The notes: generated by a model not told the origin, from the letters alone. Shown: positions 1-10,895, counted from the first letter of the stretch. The stretch is 48,558 bases of DNA from Salinivibrio costicola subsp. costicola ATCC 33508 = LMG 11651 (GCA_000565345.1 AQOF01000026.1:1-48558), one strand, 5' to 3'. Program-made: numbers and translations.

Positions 1-610
1 ACGTACGATTGACCGTTTTACCGCCGTTAGGCAAAATACTCGAGCTGATCATTGTCACCAAAATGGACAAAACCACTGCCCTGCACTTCCATAATAAAGT
101 TATCGATGCGAGACGCGCTGTAACCCAACGCCAACCCTAACCCTTCTAAAGCACCGTCATAAATCGCTTGACGATCAGGGCAGTCTTCATCACAAGGCGG
201 TTTGGCAATAAACTGGATAACGGAATAAGGCATCGTTGATGGCGCATTTCAATCACGGGTGAGAAATAGCCGGTAAACATCACGTTACCGAAATCATCGC
301 CACCGCCCATTTGGTTAACACTCAGGCCAAACTCAGCGAGCGTGTCCACATTGCCTCCTGCGTCCAGCCATGCCTGCAAGCGCTGGTATACCGCTTGATG
401 CTTGACCACTAACGAGGGAGATTTTGCTTCTACTTCTGCAAGCTGCTCCTGAAATAAACTAAAGTCGCGCGGACTTTCCGACACCACCTGAGATACTGGG
501 GTTAAAATACGTTCAAACCGCCCATCTCGATACTGCTGACCACGATCAGTCGGCCTAACACACCCTGCGAGTACCGCCACACACGCCATCACGACTAACG
601 CTTTTTTCAC
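1..610 (-). CDS. mltA: Membrane-bound lytic murein transglycosylase A, partial and frameshifted
   Basis: MltA is an outer-membrane lipoprotein that cleaves the glycan strands of peptidoglycan with formation of 1,6-anhydromuramic acid. The N-terminus has a short basic start, a hydrophobic run and a lipobox (VLAGC). The GTG at 610 gives the most typical signal peptide. The family is recognised from GNVMFTGYFSPVIE and, further on, DNFIMEVQGSGFVHFGD, both close to E. coli MltA. The reading frame changes at least four times in 600 bases: near 235-240, near 213 (FRYPVY is in a third frame), and twice near 15-30, where YGGKNG can be restored by removing and adding one A. The 3' part lies beyond the left edge. 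The density of indels next to the sequence end points to consensus error, but true decay is not excluded. Confidence 0.85.
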
Positions 611-758
611 ACCATCATCCAATCAGTTAGTTTGTAGCGCTAAGGCTCGCAAAAAGCGATGAATTTGGCAATCACTTATCATTATCAGACTGTAAATGCC
701 TGCAAAATAATACAGTTCAATTGTGATGTCATTCAGATTATCCTAGTAACTGCTTGGT

Positions 759-787
759 CATTCATCAAACTGTCATATAATTGTTAT
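759..787 (+). promoter_or_regulatory. Candidate Pho box (PhoB site)
   Basis: The core at 770-787 reads CTGTCATATAATTGTTAT. The first half-site is a perfect CTGTCAT. After a 4-base AT spacer the second half-site (TTGTTAT) matches 5 of 7 positions, and the whole resembles the E. coli phoA box as I remember it. A third, weaker half-site (CATTCAT) lies exactly 11 bases upstream, the expected periodicity. It faces the small gene starting at 847. This is inferred from the sequence pattern only. Confidence 0.45.
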
Positions 788-846
788 GTACTATGCATGA
801 AACAAAAATGCATAGAAAATGCAACAAAAAAGGAGTAATGATTACC

Positions 847-1071
847 ATGGACTTGAAAGTTGGGCGTTCGACGTTACTTGATAGCGATGCGGTGGAATAT
901 CAATGGATCCGCATGATGGCCAGTGAAGGTTGTACCCATAATGTGATCAATACCAGTATTCAGCGTTGCCTAGGTGGCGACTCGGAAACTGCCGATCTTT
1001 TACGCCGAGTAGCCACCAAGCAATGCTCGGTCAATGAGTTATTGTCGACAATAGAGTCTGTGAAATATTAA
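847..1071 (+). CDS. Small protein of unknown function (74 aa)
   Basis: I do not recognise this protein. It begins MDLKVGRSTLLDSD and is mixed in charge, with three cysteines and no signal peptide or membrane segment. An AGGAG at 831-835 precedes two in-frame ATGs at 838 and 847. The first is only 2 bases from the AGGAG, so I prefer 847 (11 bases). The frame is open further upstream to 781, but that part overlaps the promoter-like region. Codon use resembles the neighbours, so it is likely a real native gene. The candidate Pho box at 759-787 would make it phosphate-regulated. The flanking genes (mltA, argA) give no hint of function. Confidence 0.6.
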   Translation: MDLKVGRSTLLDSDAVEYQWIRMMASEGCTHNVINTSIQRCLGGDSETADLLRRVATKQCSVNELLSTIESVKY

Positions 1072-1145
1072 TCACGATCTGAGCACTCTGCATCCTTGTG
1101 CCTACTCGGAGAGTTTCTGGGCGCCCCTACTTGTGCCGTCGTAAC

Positions 1146-1523
1146 CTAATAACTCCATTGGATGCCAACATCTAGTCGTCTTTCGCAAAAAAAAGACGTG
1201 TAATGCGCGGGCGATAAGCGTTCTAAGGTACTTTTGTTTTCGACACGATACACGTACGTTTGCGTACCAATCGAATAACTTAGCTTATCACCATCAAACT
1301 GATAACTCGTCGTAACCCGGCTGCCATTGGTATAGATACCGTCTTTGCGGACTTCAAAACGATCAGCTGCATAGGGCGCGACCTCTGTTTCAACCCATTC
1401 GCCATACAAATCGGTTTGCGTCACGTCAGGCGCAAAAATTGCAGGCTGGGTCGCCACTAAAAATCCCGTTCCACCAAATAATATAAATAGAACTAATAGA
1501 ACCACTTGTTTCGTTTTTCGCAC
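1146..1523 (-). CDS. DUF2850-like membrane-anchored protein
   Basis: A 125-residue protein with one N-terminal hydrophobic segment (about residues 6-24, VVLLVLFILFGGTGFLVA) after a basic start. It is therefore either exported or anchored in the inner membrane with its remainder in the periplasm. The periplasmic part (GEWVETEVAPYAADRFEVRKDGIY ... TTSYQFDGDKLSY) looks like DUF2850, a family I associate with Vibrionaceae; this is from memory. No function is known to me. The last 20 or so residues follow an 8-base T run on the coding strand (plus-strand A run at 1187-1194), so the C-terminus could be altered by a homopolymer miscount. It is convergent with the small gene upstream and divergent from argA. 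Confidence 0.6.
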   Translation of the reverse strand: MRKTKQVVLLVLFILFGGTGFLVATQPAIFAPDVTQTDLYGEWVETEVAPYAADRFEVRKDGIYTNGSRVTTSYQFDGDKLSYSIGTQTYVYRVENKSTLERLSPAHYTSFFCERRLDVGIQWSY

Positions 1524-1677
1524 GCGCTTACCCCTCAGTGCTTTTTATTCCAGCATAACTGACTCATCACTTTACTTTAGACGCTGAACGCCAGATTGTG
1601 ATCTCGCTTCATCGGCCAACATCGAGTATGGGAGCTAATTCTTATCGTTTCACATGCGCACTGACACCGCACAGGAC

Positions 1678-1707
1678 TTGACACTCAGACCTAAAAAAGA
1701 ATAAAAA
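1678..1707 (+). promoter_or_regulatory. Possible sigma-70 promoter of argA
   Basis: A perfect TTGACA at 1678-1683 is followed after 17-18 bases by an A-rich hexamer (ATAAAA or TAAAAA, 1701-1707). A left half-site TGAATAAAT at 1719-1727 resembles half of an ARG box, but the right half is poor, so ArgR control is only a possibility. Confidence 0.35.
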
Positions 1708-1735
1708 GGCATATAAAGTGAATAAATAAACGGGT

Positions 1736-3067
1736 ATGCGCGTGAAGATAAGAAGTACCGCACTGGTTAAAGGATTTCGCCAATCTGCACCTTATGTAAA
1801 TGCTCACCGAGATAAAACCGCGGTGATCATGCTGGGTGGCGAGGCGATGGCGGATGAGAACTTTAAAAATATCGTCAATGATATCGCGCTACTCAATAGC
1901 CTTGGCATGAAGCTAGTATTGGTGTTTGGTGCCCGCCCGCAAATCAATCGCGCGCTCAATCAGTACGGACTGGAAACGCCTTATCACAAAGGAATACGCA
2001 TCACCGACAGCCACGCGCTTGAAGTGGTCAAACAAGCCGCCGGCCAAGTGCAGCTCGACATCACCGCGCGTTTATCCATGGGGCTCAACAACACCCCAAT
2101 GGCGGGTGCTCAGATTAATGTGATCAGTGGCAATTTTATTATCGCGCAACCGTTGGGTGTCGACGAGGGGATTGATTATTGTCACAGTGGCAAAATTCGC
2201 CGTATTGATACCGACGGTATTCAACGCCAACTGGATCAAAACGCGATTGTGCTGATGGGGCCAGTAGCCAGTTCAGTGACAGGGGAATGCTTTAACCTCA
2301 CCTCCGAAGAAGTGGCGACTCAAGTCGCAATTCGGTTACGCGCAGACAAGTTGATTGGCTTTTGCTCCGAACAAGGGGTCTTAAACCAAGACAATGAAGT
2401 GATTTCTGAGTTACTGCCCACGCAAGCCCAGCCACTTCTAGAAGTGAGAGAAGCCGCTGGCGATACTGGCTCTGGCACCAGTCGCTTTTTACGGGGCGCG
2501 ATTGCTGCGTGTCGCGCGGGAGTCACTCGCAGTCATTTGATTAGCTATAAAAAAGACGGCGCCTTGATCCAAGAGCTGTTCTCGATTGAAGGGATCGGCA
2601 CCCAGATCGTGATGGAGCGTGCCGAAAAAGTGCGCCAAGCTGAGATTGACGATATCGGTGGGATCTTGGATTTAATCCGACCGTTGGAGCAACAAGGGAT
2701 CCTGGTGCGCCGCTCGCGAGAACAATTGGAGCAAGAAATCCCACGCTTTACCATCATCGAACGGGATGGGTTAGTGATAGGCTGCGCCGCACTCTATCCG
2801 TTTAGTGAAGCGCGCACCGGCGAGATGGCATGTGTCGCCATTCATCCAGACTATCGTGATGGCGACCGCGGCGTCATGCTGCTCAATCACCTCAAGCAAC
2901 GCGCCAAAGCCAAAGGGCTTGAAACGATTTTTGTGCTCACCACCCACAGTTTGCATTGGTTTCTGGAGCAAGGCTTTTTGCTTTCCGATGTCTCGGCGCT
3001 CCCCAACACCCGCCAAGAGCTGTACAACTATCAGCGCCGGTCTAAGGTACTAACCTTAGCGCTTTAG
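1736..3067 (+). CDS. argA: Amino-acid N-acetyltransferase (N-acetylglutamate synthase)
   Basis: Transfers acetyl from acetyl-CoA to glutamate, the first step of arginine synthesis, in the cytosol. At 443 residues it has the same length as E. coli ArgA and aligns end to end. An N-terminal amino-acid-kinase-like domain carries [22 protein letters not shown] and [19 protein letters not shown]-terminal GNAT domain carries [22 protein letters not shown] and HWFLEQGF. The start is ATG 1736 or GTG 1742; both give a product like the E. coli protein, and neither has a strong ribosome site. The gene is convergent with recD with only 12 bases between stops, the same argA/recD neighbourhood as in E. coli. 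No frameshift is visible. Confidence 0.97.
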   Translation: MRVKIRSTALVKGFRQSAPYVNAHRDKTAVIMLGGEAMADENFKNIVNDIALLNSLGMKLVLVFGARPQINRALNQYGLETPYHKGIRITDSHALEVVKQAAGQVQLDITARLSMGLNNTPMAGAQINVISGNFIIAQPLGVDEGIDYCHSGKIRRIDTDGIQRQLDQNAIVLMGPVASSVTGECFNLTSEEVATQVAIRLRADKLIGFCSEQGVLNQDNEVISELLPTQAQPLLEVREAAGDTGSGTSRFLRGAIAACRAGVTRSHLISYKKDGALIQELFSIEGIGTQIVMERAEKVRQAEIDDIGGILDLIRPLEQQGILVRRSREQLEQEIPRFTIIERDGLVIGCAALYPFSEARTGEMACVAIHPDYRDGDRGVMLLNHLKQRAKAKGLETIFVLTTHSLHWFLEQGFLLSDVSALPNTRQELYNYQRRSKVLTLAL

Positions 3068-3079
3068 CTGACCTCGCCA

Positions 3080-4921
3080 TTATAAGGGCGCCAACAAGGC
3101 ATCCGGCAAACCACTATACCTTGCGGTGCGTGCGCCCACACCGTGGCGCAGCACCGGCCAAGACGCGTAAAGATCAAGCTGGTGCTTCGCCCGCGTGATG
3201 CCGGTGTAAATCAGCTCGCGGGTGATCACCGGTGAAATGGTGGGCGGACATACCAGGACTGTGTGCGCAAACTCCGAGCCCTGTGATTTATGCACCGTCA
3301 TCGCAAACGCGGTTTGATGGGCGGGCAGACGGCTGGCAAGCAAATAGCGCACCTCGCCATCGTGGGTTTCAAACGCCACCCGGGTGATCCCCGCTTGCTG
3401 CACCGCAATGCCAATGTCACCGTTATACAACCCCAGGGCATGATCGTTTTGCATAATCATGATCGGCCGGCCGTGATACCAGGTGTCACGCTCTTTAGCT
3501 ATCAGCCCCGCCGACGCCAAATGCTGTTCAATCGCTTGGTTGAGGCCAGCGACGCCAAATGGACCTTCGGTCAATGCGCATAACAATCGAAATTGGCTAA
3601 AGGCACTCAGCTCGTCGGCCATGGGCCGCTGATTTTCGAGCGTCGAATGATCGAGTGCCGTTAGGTAGTCGCGATACCCCGCCACCGCTTGAAGCATCAG
3701 GGTCTGATAGCTGTCATCACTCAACACATGGTGGGCAATATCGCCATAGCCGCGTTTTAACACCGCCCCCACCTCGGCCATCTCTCCTCGGTTCACCGCA
3801 AAGGCGAGCTGACCGATGCCGGATTGGGCATCAAAGCGATAACTTTTGCGCAATAAACACAAAGCACTGGCAATCGCTGGCGCGTGCGGGTTTTCGGGTA
3901 CGTCAAAGCCTGTCAGTTGGCTTAAACGCGCTGCTTGCGCCGCTGGATAGCCCGCCTCGGCGTACTGACAAATATCGCCAAGCACCGCCCCCGCTTCCAC
4001 AGAGGCAAGCTGATCTTTATCCCCCAGCAAAATAATGCGTGTTGAGGGCGCCAAGGCATCGAACAACTGCGCCATCAAGGGCAAGTCCACCATCGAGGCT
4101 TCATCGACAATCAACACATCCGCATGCACGGGATTATTTTTATGATGGCGAAACGCCACTCGCTGCGGAATCGCCCCTAATAATCGATGAATGGTACTGG
4201 CTTGGGTCGGCAGCGCCGCTTTCACGTCATGAGCAACAGGCAAGGCGGCAATCGCCCGTCCTAGTGATTCAGTCAATCGGTTAGCCGCTTTACCGGTTGG
4301 GGCGACCAGCTTTATAGTGAGCGCTGCAGACGTTGTACGCTCGGCGTGGTGCGACGCCACCAGCGCTGCCAACAAACGGGCGACGGTAGTGGTTTTCCCC
4401 GTACCCGGCCCACCCGAAATCACCGCAAAAGGTTGGGTCAACGCGGTGGCTGCCGCCACTTTTTGCCAGTCTATCTCTGCCTTCGAGGCAGCAAATAAAT
4501 TATCTAGGGTTTGTCTGGCCTCATCCGGTAACGGTAGCGCCGTCAGACGCTGGCGAATATGTCCCGCCACTTGCTGCTCGGCATGCCAGTAGCGATGTAA
4601 ATACAATCGGTGTCCGGCAAGCACTAAGGGCGTCGCCTGCGTCCCGTCAGACACCACCGACGCCTGTGCCAATTGCTCGCTTGGCGCTTGGCTATCAATG
4701 TGCGCCAATAAAGGCTGCCAAGCGACGTCAGTGGGTGGCTGCCACTGGTTTAAGTCAAGGCAGACATGGCCTTTGCCCACTTCGCGACTCAGCAGCGCCG
4801 CCCATACGGTGATAGCAGCCTTATCTAATTGGGTGTCTTCTTCGCCCATCAAACAAGCAAATTGCACATCAATCGCTCGTAATTCCCCGCGCTGGTAAAG
4901 CGTCATTAATGCTTGTTTCAT
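3080..4921 (-). CDS. recD: Exodeoxyribonuclease V alpha subunit
   Basis: RecD is the 5'-3' helicase motor of the RecBCD helicase-nuclease, which processes double-strand breaks. The 613-residue frame is intact and of normal length (about 608 in E. coli). Visible motifs: Walker A GGPGTGKT (about residues 170-177), DEASMVDLPL (from about 273), LLGDKDQLASVEAGAVLGD, MTVHKSQGSEF and YTGITRAKHQLDLYA, the superfamily 1B helicase set. The ATG overlaps the recB stop by four bases (ATGA), so the two are translationally coupled. The final residues, after GITRAK, match the family. Confidence 0.97.
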   Translation of the reverse strand: MKQALMTLYQRGELRAIDVQFACLMGEEDTQLDKAAITVWAALLSREVGKGHVCLDLNQWQPPTDVAWQPLLAHIDSQAPSEQLAQASVVSDGTQATPLVLAGHRLYLHRYWHAEQQVAGHIRQRLTALPLPDEARQTLDNLFAASKAEIDWQKVAAATALTQPFAVISGGPGTGKTTTVARLLAALVASHHAERTTSAALTIKLVAPTGKAANRLTESLGRAIAALPVAHDVKAALPTQASTIHRLLGAIPQRVAFRHHKNNPVHADVLIVDEASMVDLPLMAQLFDALAPSTRIILLGDKDQLASVEAGAVLGDICQYAEAGYPAAQAARLSQLTGFDVPENPHAPAIASALCLLRKSYRFDAQSGIGQLAFAVNRGEMAEVGAVLKRGYGDIAHHVLSDDSYQTLMLQAVAGYRDYLTALDHSTLENQRPMADELSAFSQFRLLCALTEGPFGVAGLNQAIEQHLASAGLIAKERDTWYHGRPIMIMQNDHALGLYNGDIGIAVQQAGITRVAFETHDGEVRYLLASRLPAHQTAFAMTVHKSQGSEFAHTVLVCPPTISPVITRELIYTGITRAKHQLDLYASWPVLRHGVGARTARYSGLPDALLAPL

Positions 4922-7900
4922 ACCGACTCTCCAGCAAAGAGGTTGTCCAAGGCGTCAATCAGCGCCTTATCGGGACGGTGCGCGAATACACCGGTCTCGC
5001 CGCTATCACTGGCACCCCGTAAAAAGAAATAAAACACGCCCCCCACATGGGTGTCGTAATCATAATCTGGGATCCGCTGGCGCAAAAAGCGGTGCAGCGC
5101 CAAGGTATAGATCTGGTACTGAAAGTCGTATCGGTGCGCGATCATTGCCTCTTTGAGCGCCTCAGGATGATAATCGGCCACGCTGTCCCCTAAATGGTTC
5201 GACTTCCAATCCAGCACGTAATACTTGCCATCGGCGCGGAAGGTTAAATCGATAAAGCCTTTTAGCATCCCGCGCGCCGTGTCAAAGGTGAGCTGGCCAG
5301 CGCGGGCAGACAGTGCATCATATCGTGCGGCGAGTCGATTCAATCGCTGGCAGTCGAGTGCAGCCAAAGGCATCACGAACTCCATCTCCGTTAATCGACT
5401 GGCATTGTCAATGTGGTTCAGCCTCAGCCTTGCTCATTGAGCGGGTGTTTCAATACCTGTGTCATCCACTGCTGCAATATCGGGCACCACTGCGGGTCAT
5501 AGTTCTCCAAGCTAAGGTGATGGGTAATAAGCTCAGCGACCTCTTCACTCATCAAATCCGCGGTAAAGTCCACCTCTTCAAATAAGGTGTGTAAAAAGGT
5601 ACCGGCTCGCGCGCCTTTGGGAAACGCAAAAACCGACCAAGGATCCACCGTCACATCCGGCGTCTCCTCATCGGCGAGATCATCGTCCGCGTCCAAGTCG
5701 TAACTGGCTAATGTAGCAAGGCGCTGACATGATGGCTTTGTTTTACCAGCCTGAGTAACTGGTTAAGCGCCACTGACGGTCAATCTTGCCGTCAAACTGA
5801 CGTGCGCTTAGCGCCTCGTGCGCCCCCGTTTGAGGGGTATAACGGCTATCGTCCGGCTCCGGTGGCGCAACCACAGCCACCGCATCACTCGCGCTCGCCA
5901 ACCCAGCCAAACTCTCGGCCAGCAGGCTAGCATCACCGGCTTCTCCATGCTGGAGCAAATAACCAAGGGCCGTTAAGTGCAAGGCCGAGTCTTTTTGCCG
6001 GCTGTTACCTTGTTTAAGAGGTGTACAGCCGATAAAACATCCATACACGGCGCGCGTCACCGCCACGTACAGCAAGCGGATATCTTCAGCCAGCCGCTCT
6101 TTTTCAGCGCGCTCTTTGCCTTCATCAACATTATCCAGCGCCAGCACTGGCTGATACTGTTCATCATGATAAAAAGGTTGGCTGCTTTCGCGATACTGAC
6201 AAGCAAACGGCAAGTAAACCAGATCGTATTCCAAGCCTTTCGATTTGTGGATGGTAACGATTTGCACCAAATCACGCTCCGACTCCAACCGCACCTGCTG
6301 CTCTTCCGATTGTTGAGCCGGCTCGGCCATCCGCTCTTGTAGCCAGCGGATCAGCGCGTGTGGGTTGTCCAGTTGCTGGCTGGCACTTTGCAGCAACTCC
6401 GCAATATGCAAAAAGTCGGTCACACAGCGCTCGCCTTGCGGCATCGCCAACCAGTTTTCTGCCACTTGGCGGGCAGTGGCGACTTGGCGAAGCATCGGCA
6501 TCACCCCACGGCGCTGCCAGGTATCACGGTAATGGCTAAAGGCCACCACCTCTTGCTCCCACAAGGCTTCGTCTTGATTGAGTAACGCCAGCTGCTCAGC
6601 GGTCAGGCCAAATAAAGGGCTGGCTAGTGCCGACCGCAACTTACGCTCGTTTTCAGGCTGCATGACCGCCACTAAGATGCGCTCAATATCGCTGGCGACG
6701 GGGCTGGCGAACACATTATCACGGTTAGAAAGATACACAGACGCCACGCCTTTTTCGGCCAGCGCTTGCTTGACCAGCTGTGCCTCGCGTCCGGTGCGCA
6801 CCAACACGGCGATATTGTGCGGCTGAATTTCGGCCTGGCCGGAAGGTGTTTGTAGATAACTATTGCCCGCCACCGATTGGTTGAGCACTTGCGTGATATG
6901 CTGTGCGGTACTCACCGCCAAGGTCTGTTCAAAATCTTGCTTGCTACACAATTCATCCGGGCTGTGATGCCAAAAGCTGAGCGCGGGCTGCTCGTTTCCC
7001 TCCACCACCAGCGCTTTTTGTTTGGCGCTAGGCGACGAGGCCACCTCTAAAAAGGGAATACTGTCTTGATAAACAAACGGCGCCTTCGCACGTGAGAACA
7101 AGGCATTGACCCCGCGCACCATGCCATCTGTCGAGCGCCAGTTGGTGGCAAGGTTATAGTGATCACTCACCTGCGCACGGGCATGAATATAGGTGAAGAT
7201 ATCGGCGCCACGAAAGGCATAAATCGCCTGCTTAGGATCGCCAATCATCATTAAACCGGTGCGCTCCCCCTCTTCCTCTGTGTCTGCGTCTACGAATACA
7301 GGGGCATCGTCCGCCACTGGCGGCTGATAGACAGTGCTAAAAATCTGATATTGCAGCGGGTCGGTGTCTTGGAATTCATCAATCATTGCCACCGGATATA
7401 AGCTGCGAATACGCGCAGCCAACTGGCCTTGGCTATCTTGGTCAAGTGCGCTGGCAAGTTGAGAAAGGAGATCGTCAAACGAGAGCCACCCTTGGCGGCG
7501 TTTTTCTTGGCGGAGCAGCTGCCGCACTTCTTTAATCGCCAATGCAGTTAATCCCGGCTTTAACGTCGGCGGCTGATCAACCAATGCCTGAATTTGATCA
7601 AATAGCGCCAGACTCGGTGGCTCAGCTTTACTCTTGGCCGCTAATGTCTGTTGGGCGAATTTTTCCAATTTGTCGGGCAACTGGTAATCAAGCGTCTCGG
7701 CATTGGCCCATTGTTCCATCGCATTCAGCCAGTTTGCCAGATGATCTTTGCGATAACTGCGGCCATCGAGTTTAGCGGCGCTGAGTTGTTCGTTGATCTG
7801 CTCCCCCGCCTCGCGCCATGCGCGCTTCACCGCATCAATCTTGGCAATCGCCGCTTGGTGTGCCGCCATGAGATCTTCGCCGAGATCAGGCGCCTTGACC

Positions 7901-8501
7901 GTGACAGCCGGCCCGGATAAATAGGGCGCAATCTCTTTTAATAAGGCTTCCGGTGCGGGCCAGTAGCTGCTCACCACACCGGCTAACGATTTAGGCAGCG
8001 GATAAAAACGACGACGCCAAAAATCGGCCGCCGCGCGCGCTTTGATCTGTCGCTCGTCGGTGACAAATTCATGACTGAACAGGCTGCCCGATTCAAACGC
8101 ATTTTGGGTCAGCATCCGCTGACAAAAACCGTGAATGGTATAGATAGCCGCTTCGTCCATCTGACGCTCGGCCTCTAACAGTCGCTGCGCCGCGGTTTTA
8201 TGATCGCTAATCTCTGCCAGCAAAGGCTCAATGATAGGATCGTCACTCTCACCGCGCATAAAGGCAAAACGTGCCTCATGAATGCGACGCCGAATACGGT
8301 CTTTTAGCTCTTGGGTTGCCGCTTCGGTAAACGTCACCACCAGTATTTGCTCGACCCGACACGGCGCTGTGCGGCCATGCCCAAGCAACAATCGCAGGTA
8401 CAAGCCAGCAATGGTAAACGTCTTGCCGGTGCCGGCGGAGCTTCGATTAATCGGACGCCATCAAGTGGCAAGGTGAGCGGGTTGAGGATCTGCGGTTCCA
8501 T
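4918..8501 (-). CDS. recB: Exodeoxyribonuclease V beta subunit, frameshifted
   Basis: RecB is the 3'-5' helicase and nuclease of RecBCD. The start at 8501 (MEPQILNPLTLPLDGVRLIEA) matches the family. Helicase motifs are MIDEFQDTDPLQYQ, MMIGDPKQAIYAFRGAD and IVTIHKSKGLEYDLVYLPF. The C-terminal nuclease core (RGMLKGFIDLTF ... YYVLDWKSN) is present. Four frame breaks are visible. One is inside Walker A near 8440 (SAGTGKTFTIAG returns if one base is added to GAAGCTCCGCC). Two flank 5720-5745, where SYSGLVKQ and LATLASYDLDADDD lie in other frames. One is near 5426 (LRLNHIDNASRLTEMEF bridges the gap). All motifs survive on both sides, so consensus error is more likely than loss of the gene. Confidence 0.93.
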
Positions 8502-8603
8502 ATCATTATTTCATCGCCTAGTCTGCCCGCTATTGTAGCAACCCCTTGGGGTAAAACATATTCTAACCAAGACCATCAATCTGCGCCGGTTAACATCACG
8601 ATC

Positions 8604-8628
8604 AAAAAAGGCCAGCATCGCTGGCCTT
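8604..8628 (-). terminator. Intrinsic terminator after the PHP-domain gene
   Basis: Minus-strand RNA forms a perfect 9-bp stem (AAGGCCAGC / GCTGGCCTT, plus-strand 8608-8616 and 8620-8628) with a 3-base loop, followed by a U run. It separates the PHP gene from recB, so recB should have its own promoter. Confidence 0.85.
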
Positions 8629-8652
8629 GGTTCGTTTATTGAGACTCGACGT

Positions 8653-10895
8653 TTACGACTGAAGCCAAACTGGGTTGGTCCATGCCGTGCTGCCGTCTTT
8701 GTCTTCCACTTCTAGGTTGATCCAACCTTCTGCATCCGCAGGGATTGGCAGTGACAGCTCAAGACGCTGTGTGCTCTCTTCGGGGTTAATAGTGATGGTG
8801 TTAAGCACCTCACCATCTTGGCCGATTAAGCGTACTTCTTTGAGGCCATCGGCGGCGACCACGTTAATATCCCATTGATCACCTGCTTTGGCGGTTTCAC
8901 CAAACATGATGTTTTGTGGGTACAGGATTGGCCCCTGCGTGGCATAGCCGTGACCGGCTTTTAACGCTTTGGCAAAGGCGAGCGGCGTTAGCTCACCATC
9001 AACATTGGCATCATACGAATACGCCAGTGAGCTGGTTCCACGCATCATGGGTATCGGTACCGGCTGTGAGGTACATGGCTTCGCTTGATCCCAAAGCTTG
9101 TGCGCTTTTTCAAGCGTCGGCTCGTTATCGACACGTGCGTTAAGCTCCATCAGGTCGAAACGGTCGGTCTTACCGCCCGGCACCGCATCCTTAGCGATAT
9201 TGGTGAAGTAGCATAATCGTTATATGGATGGTTCATCGGCACCACTTCTGCACCCATCTCATGTGCAGCATCAATCAGAGTATGCACGTCATCAGTACCC
9301 GGATCGACCGTCAGCGCCGCGCCATTGTCGATGGGGAACGGGTTCATGTGACCCCATGATGGCGAGATCTCAATCGATGGAATGAAAGGCACGCCGCGTT
9401 TTGCTGATAAATCAGCAAATACTTTGTGATTAATGGTGGAGTCGTGATCACTGATAAAGGTCAGATCCAAGTCGGTAGCTAGCTGAGCACGCACCACGAT
9501 TTCTGGTGGGGTTACCCCTTCCAGCACATTGCCGTGGTGGTGCAAGTCTGCCCCGTACCATTGGTGGCGATTAGGGAAGGTTACCTGAGGCACTTTCACC
9601 ACTTGTTGGTTGGTTTTGCCCGATTCGAGCGTTACATCCAAGGTTTGTGATTCTGCAGTAAAGCCTGCACCGGCATTAATGCCCAGCTTGTATTCACCCG
9701 GTGCCAGATTTAGCTCCGCATGGCCAGCTGGCAGCAAATTAGTAAAGAAGGTGCGTTTACCCAAGAATTCAACCGGTGGCGCTTGGCCTTCAATGATAGT
9801 CACACGTGCGTCTTTAGCCACGCCAGACACCGCTTCTTCTACGTTAAGCGCAAGGGTCGCAGGGCTTTTTAGCGAGGTGAAATTCAGTGTTTGCTCGCCA
9901 TCAGCGCTCACATTAATAGATTGCGACTGACTGTTGGCATGGCCGGTTGCCGTACCATAAACCTGATACTCGCCGGCTGGTAGCTCCATGCTGTACTGGC
10001 CATCTTTGGCAAGCGTCCACGCGTAAGGGTGACCGTCTTTTTCAATCATTACCAAGGCATCGTTTGGCACTCGCCCATTATCAGCGCGCAATTTACCTTC
10101 AATGGTGCCTGTCGCTTCACCATGACGTTCGGCTTCGGCTTTGACAATCTGCGCCATGTCACCGTTCGGGACAACCTGTAGCTGAGACTCAAACGTACGG
10201 CTTTCACCGGCTTTGAGCGTGTGACCTAGATACATATCGCGACCGTTGTATTTAATGCGGTCAAAGTAAGGCGCATGCAGCGCGAACGCCCAATCACGGT
10301 CATACGCGACCATGCGATCGGCGAGGGCATTGTCCGCCATCGCTTCTTCATTGCCTTCAAGCCCTGGTACCGCGAACTGATAACCCGTATCCGGCCAGAT
10401 CGTGTGGCCAGATTCTAGCTCGAGATCATCCTCACCCTGGTTATTCATCACGGTTTTAAGAGCAATCGCGTCAGAGCCTGCAGCCAAGGTATACCAAGTA
10501 GTAATGTCGACTTTGTCGAAGTTACGGCTCACTTTGATCACTGCTTTTTCATCGCTGTCTTCAACAATCTCAATCGACTTGCGATCGTTCGGCCAGGCTG
10601 ACCAGCTGTTGGGGATGAAATCTGCAAAAGCGACTCGGTCTAGATCAATTTTGCCATTTTTCACCGCCGCGAGATCCACCAAGGTACCACGTGGCACACC
10701 CCACGGTGGCGCAGACTCAACCGCCAATGCAAACGCGACATGCTCGTTTTTTACCGTGATGTCTTGGGCGTGCGTTGCCTCGCCATCGGGGATCGCAGTC
10801 TTACCCTGAGTAATGCTGACGTCGGCGTGCGCTGAGGCACCCAGCAAAAGGCCAGAGACCAAGGTCGCCACCGCGCTTTTTGAGAATTTATGCAT
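8653..10895 (-). CDS. Exported PHP-domain metallohydrolase, CehA/McbA type, frameshifted
   Basis: About 747 residues. A signal peptide is visible (basic start, hydrophobic core, cleavage near SAHA-DV), so the product is periplasmic or secreted. N-terminal and middle beta-rich segments, with two carboxypeptidase-regulatory-like repeats, precede a PHP domain. Metal-ligand motifs are DLHHHG (about 449), ISDHDS (about 481), EISPSWGHMN and NHPYN. The frame breaks near 9213 (one base missing; DYGYFTNIAKDAVPGG bridges). A hidden pair of compensating indels, near 9077 and near 9030, masks AGTDTHDAWNQLTG, which carries the expected last PHP ligand pair D-x-H. AGGATG precedes the ATG. The substrate is unknown; CehA-type enzymes act on esters or phosphoesters. 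It lies between recC and recB, where E. coli has ptrA, but its own terminator makes it a separate unit. Confidence 0.75.

Noticed and set aside
669-687. Fur box-like sequence (GATAATGATAAG... on the minus strand)
   Set aside because: Only the first 11 positions fit the 19-base consensus and the second half fails, so I do not call a Fur site.
1719-1735. ARG box upstream of argA
   Set aside because: Only one half-site is good; not enough to call ArgR binding as a separate feature.
3655-4035. Plus-strand open frames inside recD (also similar ones in recB and recC)
   Set aside because: They are antisense shadows of long conserved genes, with proline/arginine-rich nonsense products.
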